A stretch of DNA of 64,000 bases from an uncultured Clostridiaceae bacterium (GTDB lineage Bacteria; Bacillota; Clostridia; TANB77; CAG-508). The stretch covers positions 310,001-374,000 of the forward strand of contig CAMPYH010000001.1 of assembly GCA_946998225.1 (NCBI GenBank), given 5' to 3'. Within the stretch, counting starts at the first letter, position 1. Each line of letters begins with the position of its first letter. Shown here piece by piece: positions 25,367 to 33,664 of this stretch. The notes under the pieces were generated by a model. The model was given only the letters and a program-made list of their open reading frames with translations, searched no databases and had not been told where the DNA came from. Made by a program: the position numbers and the translations under genes.

Positions 25367-26914
25367 ATGGACAATAAAGATAATAAAGAAAAAGAAGTGA
25401 AATCTGTACATGAACTTGAAAATTTAAGGCGTGAATATAGAAAACAAAACATATATGAAAAAATAAACAAAATGAAGAAAAACACTGAAAAAGAAAGCCT
25501 TAAAAATTTAAAAGCAGATCAAAAGAATTTTAAACCTAAAAAAGAAAATAAAAAACTTGATATTAAAATTGATCAAAAAGATTACACTAAAGATGAAGAT
25601 AAAAAAATAAATAAAAAAGAAAACAAAAGCGAAGTTAAAAGTAAAGGTAAAACTCAAACTACAAAGAAAACTAAAAAGAGTGAAGTAAAAAACAAAAAAG
25701 AAAAATTAAGAACACCAAAAGAGTGGAAAAAAAGAAGAATATGGAAAAGCATATTAATACTTTTCTTAACAGTATTTATAGTTTTCTTTTCATATTTTGT
25801 ATATATCTTTTTATTAAATGGTGGCGGATTAAAAGGAATTGTATCTGCAACATTATGGCATAATCCTAAAAAGGTAGAAAACTTAAAGCCTTTTAATATT
25901 TTAATATTAGGAACAAATGAAAATAATACAGATACTATAATTGTAGCAAGCTATAATCCAAAAACGCAAGAAGCTTCAATGCTTTCAATACCTAGAGATA
26001 CATTTATAGGAAATAATGTAAATACAGCATCAACAGCAGAAAAGATTAATGCAGTATATTTTAATCATGGTGTTAATTATTTAAAAAAGAAAATAGAAAA
26101 TATGACAGGACTTGAAATACCATATTATGCAATACTTACAACAGATAATATTTCAAATCTTATGAAATTAGTAGGTGAAGTAGAGTTTGATGTTCCAATA
26201 GATATGTGTTATTTTGATGCAACTCAAAATCTAGATATACAATTAAAAAAAGGTTTACAAAAAATTGATAGCCAAAAAGCAGAAATGCTTTTAAGATTTA
26301 GACATAATTATGATGGTACAACATATCCAGCATCATATGGAATGGAAGATCATGGAAGGATGAGAACTCAAAGAGAGTTTATAAAGGCTGTAGCACATAA
26401 ACTAATTAAAGAATTTGATATGTCTAAAATATATGAACTTGTAAGTAATGCTAATGCATATGTAAAAACAAATCTTAAATTTCATGACTATAGAGACTAC
26501 ATACCATATATTGTAGAATTTAATTCAGATGATATAAAAATGGGTAAAGTAAATGGTAGAGGAGTATTAGCAAGATATTTCTTCTTTGTTCCAGATTATA
26601 GAGATTTAGATAAAACAATCTTTGATTTATTTATATTCTCAGATGATGAAAGAAAAAATAGTCCGGCTAATTTCAGAGTTAAAAGAAATGTAAATCAAAT
26701 TACAACAGTTACTCCGAAAAAAGAAGCTCCAAAAGCTCCTGTAACACCAACAGTACAGGAAGAACCACAAAAGCCAAATAAACCAGAAAAACCTGAAGTA
26801 CCAGAAACTCCAAAGAAACCTCAAAAACCAGAAGAGAAAAAACCGAAAGAACCAGAAAAACCAAAAGATCCAGAAGTAAAGAAACCAGGAGTGAAAAAAG
26901 AATCTAGTAATTAA
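25367..26914 (+). CDS. LytR-CpsA-Psr (LCP) family glycopolymer ligase
   Basis: 515 aa. A 125-residue Lys-rich cytoplasmic N-terminus precedes one transmembrane helix (about 127-149). The LCP domain follows: FNILILGTNENNTDTIIVAS, MLSIPRDTFI with the conserved Arg-Asp, AEKINAVYFNHGV, LEIPYYAIL, and RFRHNYDG...GRMRTQREFIKAV with the conserved Arg residues. The C-terminus is a Pro/Lys/Glu repeat. LCP enzymes transfer lipid-linked glycopolymers to peptidoglycan, fitting the polysaccharide genes just upstream. The unusually long charged tails on both ends may be spacers. Confidence 0.9.
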   Translation: MDNKDNKEKEVKSVHELENLRREYRKQNIYEKINKMKKNTEKESLKNLKADQKNFKPKKENKKLDIKIDQKDYTKDEDKKINKKENKSEVKSKGKTQTTKKTKKSEVKNKKEKLRTPKEWKKRRIWKSILILFLTVFIVFFSYFVYIFLLNGGGLKGIVSATLWHNPKKVENLKPFNILILGTNENNTDTIIVASYNPKTQEASMLSIPRDTFIGNNVNTASTAEKINAVYFNHGVNYLKKKIENMTGLEIPYYAILTTDNISNLMKLVGEVEFDVPIDMCYFDATQNLDIQLKKGLQKIDSQKAEMLLRFRHNYDGTTYPASYGMEDHGRMRTQREFIKAVAHKLIKEFDMSKIYELVSNANAYVKTNLKFHDYRDYIPYIVEFNSDDIKMGKVNGRGVLARYFFFVPDYRDLDKTIFDLFIFSDDERKNSPANFRVKRNVNQITTVTPKKEAPKAPVTPTVQEEPQKPNKPEKPEVPETPKKPQKPEEKKPKEPEKPKDPEVKKPGVKKESSN

Positions 26915-26979
26915 CATAAAAAAAAGAGGCAAATGTTAATATATAAAGAAATATAAAAACAAATTGAATAGAAAAGAAA

Positions 26980-27006
26980 AAGAAGATATCTTATAGATAT
27001 CTTCTT
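26980..27006. terminator. Bidirectional terminator between LCP and carboxypeptidase genes
   Basis: AGAAGATATC (26981-26990) and GATATCTTCT (26996-27005) form a perfect stem with a TTATA loop, flanked by A and T runs; it lies at the 3' ends of convergent genes. Confidence 0.75.
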
Positions 27007-27008
27007 TA

Positions 27009-28073
27009 TTATTTACGTCTAGGTTTAAATATTAGTACTGCAATTAGTATAACTACTAAATATGCAAGATATTGTTCAGCATTTAAATATAAATTTTTTG
27101 GATTTAAATTGCTCCATTTTAAACCTGTGTTTACTTTATTTTCTAAAAGCTGTTCAGTGTATGAATATAGTCTATTAGAAAGATTGTATCTATTTTCTTC
27201 TATATCTTGGTTTGCTACAATACAAATTATTTTATCTGGTTTATTTCTAACAACAATGTTTTTAGCAGAAACTAAACAGTATTTAGATAAATCATTATAT
27301 CCAGTCTTTACACCAAATATATTTGGATCTTTAAATTTTCCATCTAATAGGTATTTATTAGTTGTCTTTTTAATATTTTGAGTTCTATTTTCATATGGAG
27401 GTATATTTACATAGCTTTTAGAGATTATAGATAAAAAGACTTTATCATTTAAAGCATATTTTGTTAGTTTAACTAGATCAGAAAGTGTTGTGTAATGATT
27501 AGGGTCTGCATATCCATATGAATTTGTAAAATTTGTATTTTCCATATTTAAATTTTTAAAAAGTTCTTTAACTTTTTCATCATAACTACTTTTTTCATCA
27601 TTTAAAGCTCTTGCTAATACTTTAGTTGCATCATTACATGATGGTATCAAAGCAAAATGTAAAAGCTCTTCTACTGTAAAAGTTTCTCCAGGTATAAGTG
27701 GAACTTTTACATAACGATTTGGAATTTCAGTATCATCTTGAGTTACTTGTATTTTTTTATTTAAATCTAAGTTTTTAATAGCAAGTATACATGGAACTAT
27801 TTTAGTAATACTTGCTGGATTTATTTTTACATTCTCGTTTTGCATTAGAATTATATTATTTTCTTTTAAACTATATGTAATAAAGATTTCACTATCATCT
27901 ATATTGTCATTAAGAAAATCTAAATTATTTTTATTAAATTCAAAATTATACTCATTAATAGTTTCTTTTAAAGTTTTAGCATAAATATTTTTATTTAAAA
28001 TAAAAAAAAGAATACTAAATATTAAAAGACTAATTAATATAGCATTATATTTTTTAGCATTTTTTAAAAACAT
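27009..28073 (-). CDS. D-alanyl-D-alanine carboxypeptidase (S11, DacF-like)
   Basis: 354 aa. An N-terminal signal/anchor helix (about residues 9-30) and a C-terminal helix followed by PRRK suggest anchorage at the membrane with the catalytic part outside. All three penicillin-binding motifs are present: S88-x-x-K91 (SITK), S145-C-N147 and K256-T-G258. The enzyme trims the terminal D-Ala of peptidoglycan stem peptides. It is the only gene of its unit, divergent from comEA; a weak TTGCTT-17-TATGTT element lies upstream on the minus strand. Confidence 0.93.
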   Translation of the reverse strand: MFLKNAKKYNAILISLLIFSILFFILNKNIYAKTLKETINEYNFEFNKNNLDFLNDNIDDSEIFITYSLKENNIILMQNENVKINPASITKIVPCILAIKNLDLNKKIQVTQDDTEIPNRYVKVPLIPGETFTVEELLHFALIPSCNDATKVLARALNDEKSSYDEKVKELFKNLNMENTNFTNSYGYADPNHYTTLSDLVKLTKYALNDKVFLSIISKSYVNIPPYENRTQNIKKTTNKYLLDGKFKDPNIFGVKTGYNDLSKYCLVSAKNIVVRNKPDKIICIVANQDIEENRYNLSNRLYSYTEQLLENKVNTGLKWSNLNPKNLYLNAEQYLAYLVVILIAVLIFKPRRK

Positions 28074-28152
28074 TATAACCTCATAAATTTATTTAATTAA
28101 AACATATATTAATAATCTGGAAAAAGCAAGAAAACATAGAAAGGAAAAGCAC

Positions 28153-28839
28153 ATGAATAAATTAAAAGAAAAAATTGAAAAGTTTAAATCTTTAAATAAA
28201 AAAGAAAAAGAAAGATTAGGAATTAGAGTATTTGTTGGAATCTTAGTAATATATTTTATATTTTTTAGTGTGTTTAATAAAAAAGAAAATGCTGAAAGTA
28301 GTAATGAAAATATAAAAGAAAACTATAAATCATCATTTACCATAGGACATGAAAAAATATATGTACATTTATCTGGATATATAAAAAAAGAAGGTGTACT
28401 TGAAATGGAAGAAGGAAATAGATTAAGTGATGCAATAGAAAAAGCTGGCGGCCTTAAAGAAAATGCAAATATAAAATATTTAAATTTAGCAAAAAAAATA
28501 GAAGATGGTGAAAAAATATATATTCCAAATAATGAAGAGGTAAAAGGCTTTGAAAAAGGTAATTCAGAAATAGGAACTGCAAATACATATTTTGAAGAAG
28601 ATTTGATAAAAGGTGAGCTTAGAAACACAAATAATAATGATAAAAAGCAAAAGATAAATATAAATAAGGCAAATACAGAAGAACTTAAAAAAATACCTGG
28701 AGTAGGTCAGGAGACAGCTAATAAGATAATAGATTACAGAAATAAAAATAAAAAATTTAAAAATAAAGAAGAAATTAAAAAAGTAGAAGGTATTGGTGAA
28801 AAGAAATATGATAAAATTAAAGACTATATAGTAGTTTAA
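28153..28839 (+). CDS. comEA: ComEA-like DNA-binding protein (SLBB + helix-hairpin-helix)
   Basis: 228 aa. One transmembrane helix (about 26-41), an SLBB domain with IYVHLSGYIKKEGVLEM and AIEKAGGLKE (about 67-105), and two C-terminal helix-hairpin-helix motifs: NTEELKKIPGVGQETANKI and KKVEGIGEKKYDKIK. ComEA binds double-stranded DNA outside the membrane in competence. No comEC is adjacent, so a role in uptake is inferred from the family only. Confidence 0.9.
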   Translation: MNKLKEKIEKFKSLNKKEKERLGIRVFVGILVIYFIFFSVFNKKENAESSNENIKENYKSSFTIGHEKIYVHLSGYIKKEGVLEMEEGNRLSDAIEKAGGLKENANIKYLNLAKKIEDGEKIYIPNNEEVKGFEKGNSEIGTANTYFEEDLIKGELRNTNNNDKKQKININKANTEELKKIPGVGQETANKIIDYRNKNKKFKNKEEIKKVEGIGEKKYDKIKDYIVV

Positions 28840-28850
28840 AATCCTATTAT

Positions 28851-28879
28851 TTGCTAAAAATACTTTTTAAATATATTAT
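28851..28879 (+). promoter_or_regulatory. Promoter of the SHOCT protein gene
   Basis: TTGCTA (28851-28856), 17 bp, TATTAT (28874-28879). The same TTGCTAAAAAT start occurs in the promoter at 80. Confidence 0.6.
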
Positions 28880-28911
28880 ATAATTAAATAAATAAGTAAA
28901 GTAGGTGATAT

Positions 28912-29568
28912 ATGAAAACAGCAGATGAGATGATTAAATACTTAGAAGAAAATGGATTTAGAAGAAGCGCTTATGCAAAACACATGCTTAAAAAAAGAGC
29001 GCAATATATAGAAGAACAACTTGGTGAAAATGAATATGTAATGATGTGTTTTGTAGCTCAAACGGTTTCAGAAGATAATGGTAGAACATTTCCAAGTATA
29101 CTTTTTACACCTATTTCATTTGCGTATAGAGATATTTGTTTTGTAGCACTTACAAATAAAAGAATAATACAATCTAGCATAAAAAACTTATTTATACATG
29201 AAAAAAGTATTATGGTAATTGAACTTACTTATTTAAATGATATATCTAAACATAAAAAAATGCTTTCTACTACAATGGTTATAGATACTATAAATGAGAA
29301 ACTATCATATATTATGTTTAATAGATATGCTTCAATAACATATAAAAACTTTCAAATCGAACTTTCAAAAATAAGGGACAACAAAAACAGTGGTGATAAT
29401 AAAAAAGAAGAAACCAAAAATATAATGGAAGAAGAATCAAGTTTTGAAAGAGTTGAAAGAAAAGATCCAAAGCTTGCAATGACTCAGGTAAAAGAATTAT
29501 ATGAAGCGGGTTTAATAACAGAAGAAAAGTATAATGAAAAAATGTCAGAAATTTTAAATAAAATTTGA
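28912..29568 (+). CDS. PH-like domain protein with C-terminal SHOCT domain
   Basis: 218 aa. The middle (about 40-155) has the strand pattern of bacterial PH-like domains (FVALTNKRIIQSS, VIELTYLNDIS). The last 35 residues, MTQVKELYEAGLITEEKYNEK and onward, are a SHOCT helix pair, usually found at C-termini of signalling or membrane-associated proteins. No membrane helix is obvious. It is the only gene in the window ending in TGA; that TGA (29566-29568) lies within the TTGACA -35 box of the infC promoter, and a TAG follows two codons later. Confidence 0.7.
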   Translation: MKTADEMIKYLEENGFRRSAYAKHMLKKRAQYIEEQLGENEYVMMCFVAQTVSEDNGRTFPSILFTPISFAYRDICFVALTNKRIIQSSIKNLFIHEKSIMVIELTYLNDISKHKKMLSTTMVIDTINEKLSYIMFNRYASITYKNFQIELSKIRDNKNSGDNKKEETKNIMEEESSFERVERKDPKLAMTQVKELYEAGLITEEKYNEKMSEILNKI

Positions 29569-29593
29569 CAAAAATAGATATATTATATATTAT
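29565..29593 (+). promoter_or_regulatory. Promoter of infC-rpmI-rplT
   Basis: Consensus TTGACA (29565-29570), 17 bp, TATTAT (29588-29593). The -35 box overlaps the stop codon of the preceding gene. Confidence 0.8.
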
Positions 29594-29599
29594 TTGAAT

Positions 29600-29730
29600 A
29601 TCAAAGAAGCAAATGTCTCACCTTTATACCTTAAATGTGTGGTAAAGGTAATAAATTATTTAAATATATAAATAAAAAATAGACAAATATTATTGAGACA
29701 GCTTTTTTTGGTTGTCTATTTTTTTGGAGG
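29600..29730 (+). ncRNA. L20-type leader (attenuator of infC-rpmI-rplT)
   Basis: The leader carries two mutually exclusive structures. A terminator hairpin pairs AATAGACAA (29678-29686) with TTGTCTATT (29712-29720) before a T run. An antiterminator pairs AAGC and TGTCTCA (29607-29620) with TGAGACA and GCTT (29694-29704), covering the terminator loop. A small hairpin ACCTTTATACC with GGTAAAGGT (29620-29649) lies between. This is the arrangement of Bacillota L20 leaders, in which free L20 shifts the fold towards termination. Not folded computationally. Confidence 0.8.
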
Positions 29731-29735
29731 TTATT

Positions 29736-30251
29736 ATTAAAAATAAACATTTTATTAATGAGGATATAAGAGCGGATAAAGTTAAAGTTATATCTGAAAC
29801 TGGAGAACAACTAGGGATACTTGATTTAGATGAAGCATTAGAAATAGCACAATCTAAAAAGATGGATTTAGTTTTAGTAGGAATGAATTCAAATCCTAAA
29901 GTATGTAGAATAATGGATTATGGTAAATTCTTATTTGAACAATCTAAAAGAGAAAAAGCAAATAAAAGATTATCTAAAGCAAATGAAATGAAAGAAATAA
30001 GAATTTCAAGTAATATTGCAGAACATGATTTAAACCATAAAGCAAAACTTGTAAAAGACTTTCTTGAAAAAGATCACAAAGTAAAAATTACTATGAGATT
30101 AAAAGGAAGAGAAATGCAAAAGAAAGAATTAGCATTTGAAGTTATGGATAAAATGTTAGATGTATTAGGACAAGACTTAGTTGAAGTAGAAAAGAAACCA
30201 TTTTTAATGGGAAGAACAATACAAATGATACTTTCAAAAAATAAAAAGTAA
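29736..30251 (+). CDS. infC: Translation initiation factor IF-3, AUU start
   Basis: 171 aa. The frame is open upstream to a TTG at 29712, but that lies in the terminator arm. The only good SD (GGAGG, 29726-29730) is 5 nt before ATT 29736, and IF-3 genes are known to start at AUU as part of autoregulation. The protein then begins with KNKHFINEDIRADKVKV, as IF-3 does. The N-domain, the linker (SKREKANKRLSKANEMKEIR) and the C-domain (HKVKITMRLKGREMQKKELAFEVM) are complete. It keeps 30S subunits free and checks initiator tRNA. First gene of the infC-rpmI-rplT operon. Confidence 0.95.
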   Translation: MKNKHFINEDIRADKVKVISETGEQLGILDLDEALEIAQSKKMDLVLVGMNSNPKVCRIMDYGKFLFEQSKREKANKRLSKANEMKEIRISSNIAEHDLNHKAKLVKDFLEKDHKVKITMRLKGREMQKKELAFEVMDKMLDVLGQDLVEVEKKPFLMGRTIQMILSKNKK

Positions 30252-30265
30252 TAAGGGAGGACATT

Positions 30266-30478
30266 ATGGCAAAAAAAATAAAAGTTAAAACAAATAGAGC
30301 GGCTAAAAAAAGATTTACTTTTACAGCAACAGGAAAAATTAAAAGAACAAAAGCAAATAGAAGACATAGATTTGCTGGAAAAACTTCAAGACAAAAAAAT
30401 ACAGGTAAAATTCAAGACGCTACAATAAAAAGCGGAAAAAGAGAAAAAGTAATCAAAAAAATGATGCCTTATGATTAA
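30266..30478 (+). CDS. rpmI: Ribosomal protein L35
   Basis: 70 aa, slightly longer than the usual 64-66. Contains KIKVKTNRAAKKRFTFTATGKIKR and the basic RRHRFAGKTSRQ segment. Component of the 50S subunit; standard position between infC and rplT with an AAGGGAGGA SD. Confidence 0.96.
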   Translation: MAKKIKVKTNRAAKKRFTFTATGKIKRTKANRRHRFAGKTSRQKNTGKIQDATIKSGKREKVIKKMMPYD

Positions 30479-30499
30479 TACAAATAGGAGGAAAAGAAA

Positions 30500-30847
30500 A
30501 TGGCAAGAATAAAAACAGGAAAAACTGCTAGAAAGAGACATAAAAAAATAATAAAATCTGCTAAAGGTTACTTTGGAATGAGAAGTACAAACTATAGAAT
30601 AGCAAACCAAGCAGTTATGAAATCTGGAAACTACTCATATGTAGGAAGAAAAAATAAAAAAAGAGATTTCAGAAGATTATGGATAACAAGAATAAATGCT
30701 GCAGCAAGAATGCACGGAATGACATATAGCAAGATGGTAAATGCAATGAAAAAACAAAATATGATAATAAATAGAAAAATGCTTGCAGAAATGGCAGTTA
30801 ATGATAAAGAAAGTTTTGAAAAACTTATTAAAGAACTAAATGCATAA
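30500..30847 (+). CDS. rplT: Ribosomal protein L20
   Basis: 115 aa, full length. Begins ARIKTGKTARKRHKKIIKSA and includes KGYFGMRSTNYRIANQAVM and the RRLWITRINAAARMHG segment. It assembles early into the 50S subunit and represses its own operon via the leader upstream of infC. Last gene of that operon; a tRNA promoter starts 6 nt after its stop. Confidence 0.97.
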   Translation: MARIKTGKTARKRHKKIIKSAKGYFGMRSTNYRIANQAVMKSGNYSYVGRKNKKRDFRRLWITRINAAARMHGMTYSKMVNAMKKQNMIINRKMLAEMAVNDKESFEKLIKELNA

Positions 30848-30853
30848 AAAGTA

Positions 30854-30882
30854 TTGACAAAGAAAAAGATACTTAATATAAT
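30854..30882 (+). promoter_or_regulatory. Promoter of the tRNA-Tyr/tRNA-Met pair
   Basis: Consensus TTGACA (30854-30859), 17 bp, TATAAT (30877-30882), 28 nt before tRNA-Tyr. Confidence 0.85.
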
Positions 30883-30909
30883 GTAAATGTTGTACTGATA
30901 TAGTACACG

Positions 30910-30996
<87 letters not shown>

Positions 30997-31000
30997 ACAA

Positions 31001-31077
31001 GCGCCCTTAGCTCAGTTGGTCAGAGCAACCGGCTCATAACCGGTGGGTCCAAGGTTCGAATCCTTGAGGGCGCACCA
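31001..31077 (+). tRNA. tRNA-Met (anticodon CAT, probably elongator)
   Basis: 77 nt with acceptor GCGCCCT/AGGGCGC, anticodon loop TCATAAC on the stem CCGG/CCGG and CCA encoded. A first G-C pair argues against initiator tRNA. A CAT anticodon could also be tRNA-Ile2 with lysidine, which sequence alone does not exclude. Confidence 0.88.
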
Positions 31078-31080
31078 ATA

Positions 31081-31113
31081 GGTACTGCCTTAATCTTGGT
31101 AGTATCTTTTTTT
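31081..31113 (+). terminator. Terminator after the tRNA pair
   Basis: GGTACTGCC (31081-31089) pairs with GGTAGTATC (31098-31106) over 9 bp including G-U pairs, followed by seven T. Confidence 0.8.
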
Positions 31114-31146
31114 ATATAAATAAAAAAATAATAAAAAGAGGTGTTT

Positions 31147-31893
31147 ATGTTTTTTCATAGAAACGCGATATTAATTGTACATGGTTTTGGAGGAGGAGTA
31201 TATGATTTGGAGTATCTATCTAAAATGTTAGAACTTAAAACAAATTATGATGTATATACTTATACACTCCCAGGTCATTCAGGTGAGAGTACAGATAAGA
31301 TAACATATAAAGATTGGATAAAACGCTCAGAAGAAATGATGGAGTTTCTTATTGAGAATAAATATAAAAATATAACAGTTATGGGACATTCAATGGGTGG
31401 AATGATTGCAACATATCTTGCAGGTAAATACAAAAAGAATGTTAATAAATTAGTTTTAATTGCTCCAGCTTTTACAGTAACTGGACAAAAAGACGAAAAG
31501 TTAGATGTTAAAAAAGTTATTAAAGAATTTCCAAAGGTTTATGATCAATATGGTTTTAAATTTTTAATGGCTAAAGTTAAGAAATTACCTATTAATTTTT
31601 ATGGAGAATTTTTAGAATTAAATAAAAAATATCAAAATACACCAAAAGATGTAATTGCTCCTACACTTTTAATATGGGGAGATGATGATCAAGTTGTTCC
31701 TCTAGCATATTCAAATAAACTTATTAATAAATTTAAAAATGCAGAAACAAAAATAATTGTTTTTAAAGATGGAACACATGATATATTTGGAGAATTTGTA
31801 AAGGAAAAAGCGGCAGAATATGTTATAGACTTTGTTAAGAAGACAAAAAATATGTATAAATTCCCAGAATACGTACAAATAGAGAAAAAATAA
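31147..31893 (+). CDS. Alpha/beta-hydrolase (monoacylglycerol lipase/esterase-like)
   Basis: 248 aa from ATG 31147, preferred over GTG 31141 because AGAGG lies 5-6 nt upstream. It has the oxyanion region IVHGFGGGVYDL, nucleophile elbow GHSMGG (Ser about residue 86), acid in IWGDDDQVVPL and the catalytic His in FKDGTHDIFGE. A cytosolic carboxylesterase or lipase; the substrate is not evident. It sits alone between two tRNA units. Confidence 0.88.
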   Translation: MFFHRNAILIVHGFGGGVYDLEYLSKMLELKTNYDVYTYTLPGHSGESTDKITYKDWIKRSEEMMEFLIENKYKNITVMGHSMGGMIATYLAGKYKKNVNKLVLIAPAFTVTGQKDEKLDVKKVIKEFPKVYDQYGFKFLMAKVKKLPINFYGEFLELNKKYQNTPKDVIAPTLLIWGDDDQVVPLAYSNKLINKFKNAETKIIVFKDGTHDIFGEFVKEKAAEYVIDFVKKTKNMYKFPEYVQIEKK

Positions 31894-31921
31894 AAAAAAT
31901 TAAAAAATATCTCATATTGTG

Positions 31922-31950
31922 TTGACAATAATCAAAAAAATAAGTATAAT
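31922..31950 (+). promoter_or_regulatory. Promoter of tRNA-Gly
   Basis: Consensus TTGACA (31922-31927), 17 bp, TATAAT (31945-31950), 15 nt before the tRNA. Confidence 0.85.
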
Positions 31951-31965
31951 AAATTTATCATTGAT

Positions 31966-32039
<74 letters not shown>

Positions 32040-32052
32040 CAAAATGATAAAG

Positions 32053-32089
32053 ATATTAGAAGATGCATTTGCACTTCTAATATTTTTTA
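32053..32089 (+). terminator. Terminator after tRNA-Gly
   Basis: ATATTAGAAG (32053-32062) and CTTCTAATAT (32074-32083) form a perfect 10-bp stem, followed by T residues. Confidence 0.8.
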
Positions 32090-32194
32090 TATTAAAGTAT
32101 TATCTTGATAAAAAAACTAAAATAGAATAATATATAAATATAAGAAGCCATAAGAAAGGAGAATTAAATATTTTTTAATATTTAATAAATATAT

Positions 32195-32986
32195 ATGGGT
32201 GAAGTATTAGTAATAACATCAGGTAAAGGTGGTGTTGGAAAAACAACAACTACAGCTAACTTGGGAGCAGCACTTGCTCTTGCAGATAAGAAAGTTTGTC
32301 TAGTGGATACAGACATTGGACTTAGAAACCTAGACGTTGTTATGGGATTAGAAAATAGAATAGTTTATGATATTGTAGATGTTGTAGAAGGAAAATGTAA
32401 AGTTCGTCAAGCATTAATAAAAGACAAAAGATTTAAAGAACTATATTTACTTCCAGCTGCACAAACTAAAGATAAGAACGCAATATCTGAAGAACAGATA
32501 TTAAATTTAGTAAATAAATTAAAGGAAGACTTTGATTTTGTTTTAATAGACTGTCCAGCAGGTATAGAACAAGGGTTTAAAAATGCTATAGTTGGTGCAG
32601 ATAGAGCAATTGTTGTTACAACTGCTGAAATATCAGCTATTAGAGATGCAGATAGAATAATTGCTTTAATAGAAGCGGCAGGGATAAAAAATCCGGAACT
32701 TATTGTTAATAAATTAAAACCTAATATGGTTAAAAAGGGCGAAATGATGGATGTAGATGATATCGTTGAACTTCTTGCCATAGATTTAATAGGTGTAGTT
32801 CCAGAAGATGAATGTATAATCATATATACAAATCAAGGAGAGCCTGTAATATTAAATAAAAAATCACCTTCAGGAAGAGCATATATAGAAATTTCAAGAA
32901 GAGTTTTAGGTGAGAATATAGAAGTTACTATTCCAAGAGCGAAAGAAGGCTTTTTTGAAAAAATAATTAAAAAATTTAGAAAGTAG
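32195..32986 (+). CDS. minD: Septum site-determining ATPase MinD
   Basis: 263 aa. Deviant Walker A SGKGGVGKTTTTANLG, switch I DTDIGLRNLDVVMGLENR, Walker B FVLIDCPAGIE, and a C-terminal amphipathic helix (GFFEKIIKKFRK) that inserts into the membrane. MinD oscillates with MinE to position the division site. minC is not adjacent. The start ATG 32195 has no close strong SD; the AAAGGAG at 32155-32161 is about 33 nt upstream, so the leader may be structured or the start weakly translated. Confidence 0.96.
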   Translation: MGEVLVITSGKGGVGKTTTTANLGAALALADKKVCLVDTDIGLRNLDVVMGLENRIVYDIVDVVEGKCKVRQALIKDKRFKELYLLPAAQTKDKNAISEEQILNLVNKLKEDFDFVLIDCPAGIEQGFKNAIVGADRAIVVTTAEISAIRDADRIIALIEAAGIKNPELIVNKLKPNMVKKGEMMDVDDIVELLAIDLIGVVPEDECIIIYTNQGEPVILNKKSPSGRAYIEISRRVLGENIEVTIPRAKEGFFEKIIKKFRK

Positions 32987-32994
32987 AGTTAAGC

Positions 32995-33567
32995 ATGTTA
33001 GATAATATCAAAAGCTTTTTTGCAGATTTAGCTAAAAAAATATCTGGAGATAATAAAATTGTTAAAAGTAATAAAGCTAGTGAAAAAGCAAAAGAAAGAT
33101 TACATATTGTTTTAGTTCAAGATAGAGCAAATATATCTACAGATTATTTAGAACTTATGAAACAAGAAATTATAGATGTTATAAAAAAATATGTAGTGGT
33201 TGATGAAGGTAAAATTGATGTAAGATTTACAAACTCTGTAAATAATGATGGTACCTATTCAGCTCCAACTCTATATGCGAATGTTCCAATAATCAATATA
33301 CGTAATGAAATGAAAGCACAAAAATTATCTAAAGAAGAAGTTAAAAAGCAAGAAGAATTAGAAGAAAAGGTTGATGAGGCACTTAAAAAAGATGATCAAT
33401 TTGAAACAATGCAAGTTACTTTAGAAGCAAAAGGGGAAAAGAAAGTAGATGAACCTGATCTTTTAAAAGCAATAGAAGAAACTGCAAAGAAACAAAGAAA
33501 GCAAAACAAAAAAGAAACTAAAAAAGAAAATAAAAAAACAAAAACTAAAAGTAAAGAAAATAAATAA
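32995..33567 (+). CDS. minE: MinE with long C-terminal extension
   Basis: 190 aa, about twice the usual 85-95. Residues 1-80 match MinE: a membrane-targeting start, KAKERLHIVLVQDRANIST (the MinD-contact strand) and LKQEI-like LELMKQEIIDVIKKYVVVDEG. The remaining part has a segment YANVPIINIRNE and then an acidic/basic low-complexity tail ending in Lys-rich repeats. It stimulates MinD ATPase and directs oscillation. Lies 8 nt after minD. The extension might bind another partner, but no domain is recognised. Confidence 0.88.
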   Translation: MLDNIKSFFADLAKKISGDNKIVKSNKASEKAKERLHIVLVQDRANISTDYLELMKQEIIDVIKKYVVVDEGKIDVRFTNSVNNDGTYSAPTLYANVPIINIRNEMKAQKLSKEEVKKQEELEEKVDEALKKDDQFETMQVTLEAKGEKKVDEPDLLKAIEETAKKQRKQNKKETKKENKKTKTKSKENK

Positions 33568-33576
33568 TAGATAGTT

Positions 33577-33626
33577 AATACATCTTATAATATTACGTTA
33601 AAAATATTATTATAGGATGTATTTTT
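33577..33626 (+). terminator. Terminator after minDE
   Basis: AATACATC (33577-33584) pairs with GATGTATT (33616-33623), extended by AT-rich inner pairs, then T residues. Confidence 0.7.
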
Positions 33627-33664
33627 CATTTATTTAAAGTAGAATAAAAACATTAAGGAAGATT

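Noticed and set aside
29712..30251. TTG 29712 as the infC start
   Set aside because: It is inside the attenuator stem and has no SD; ATT 29736 is correctly spaced from GGAGG.
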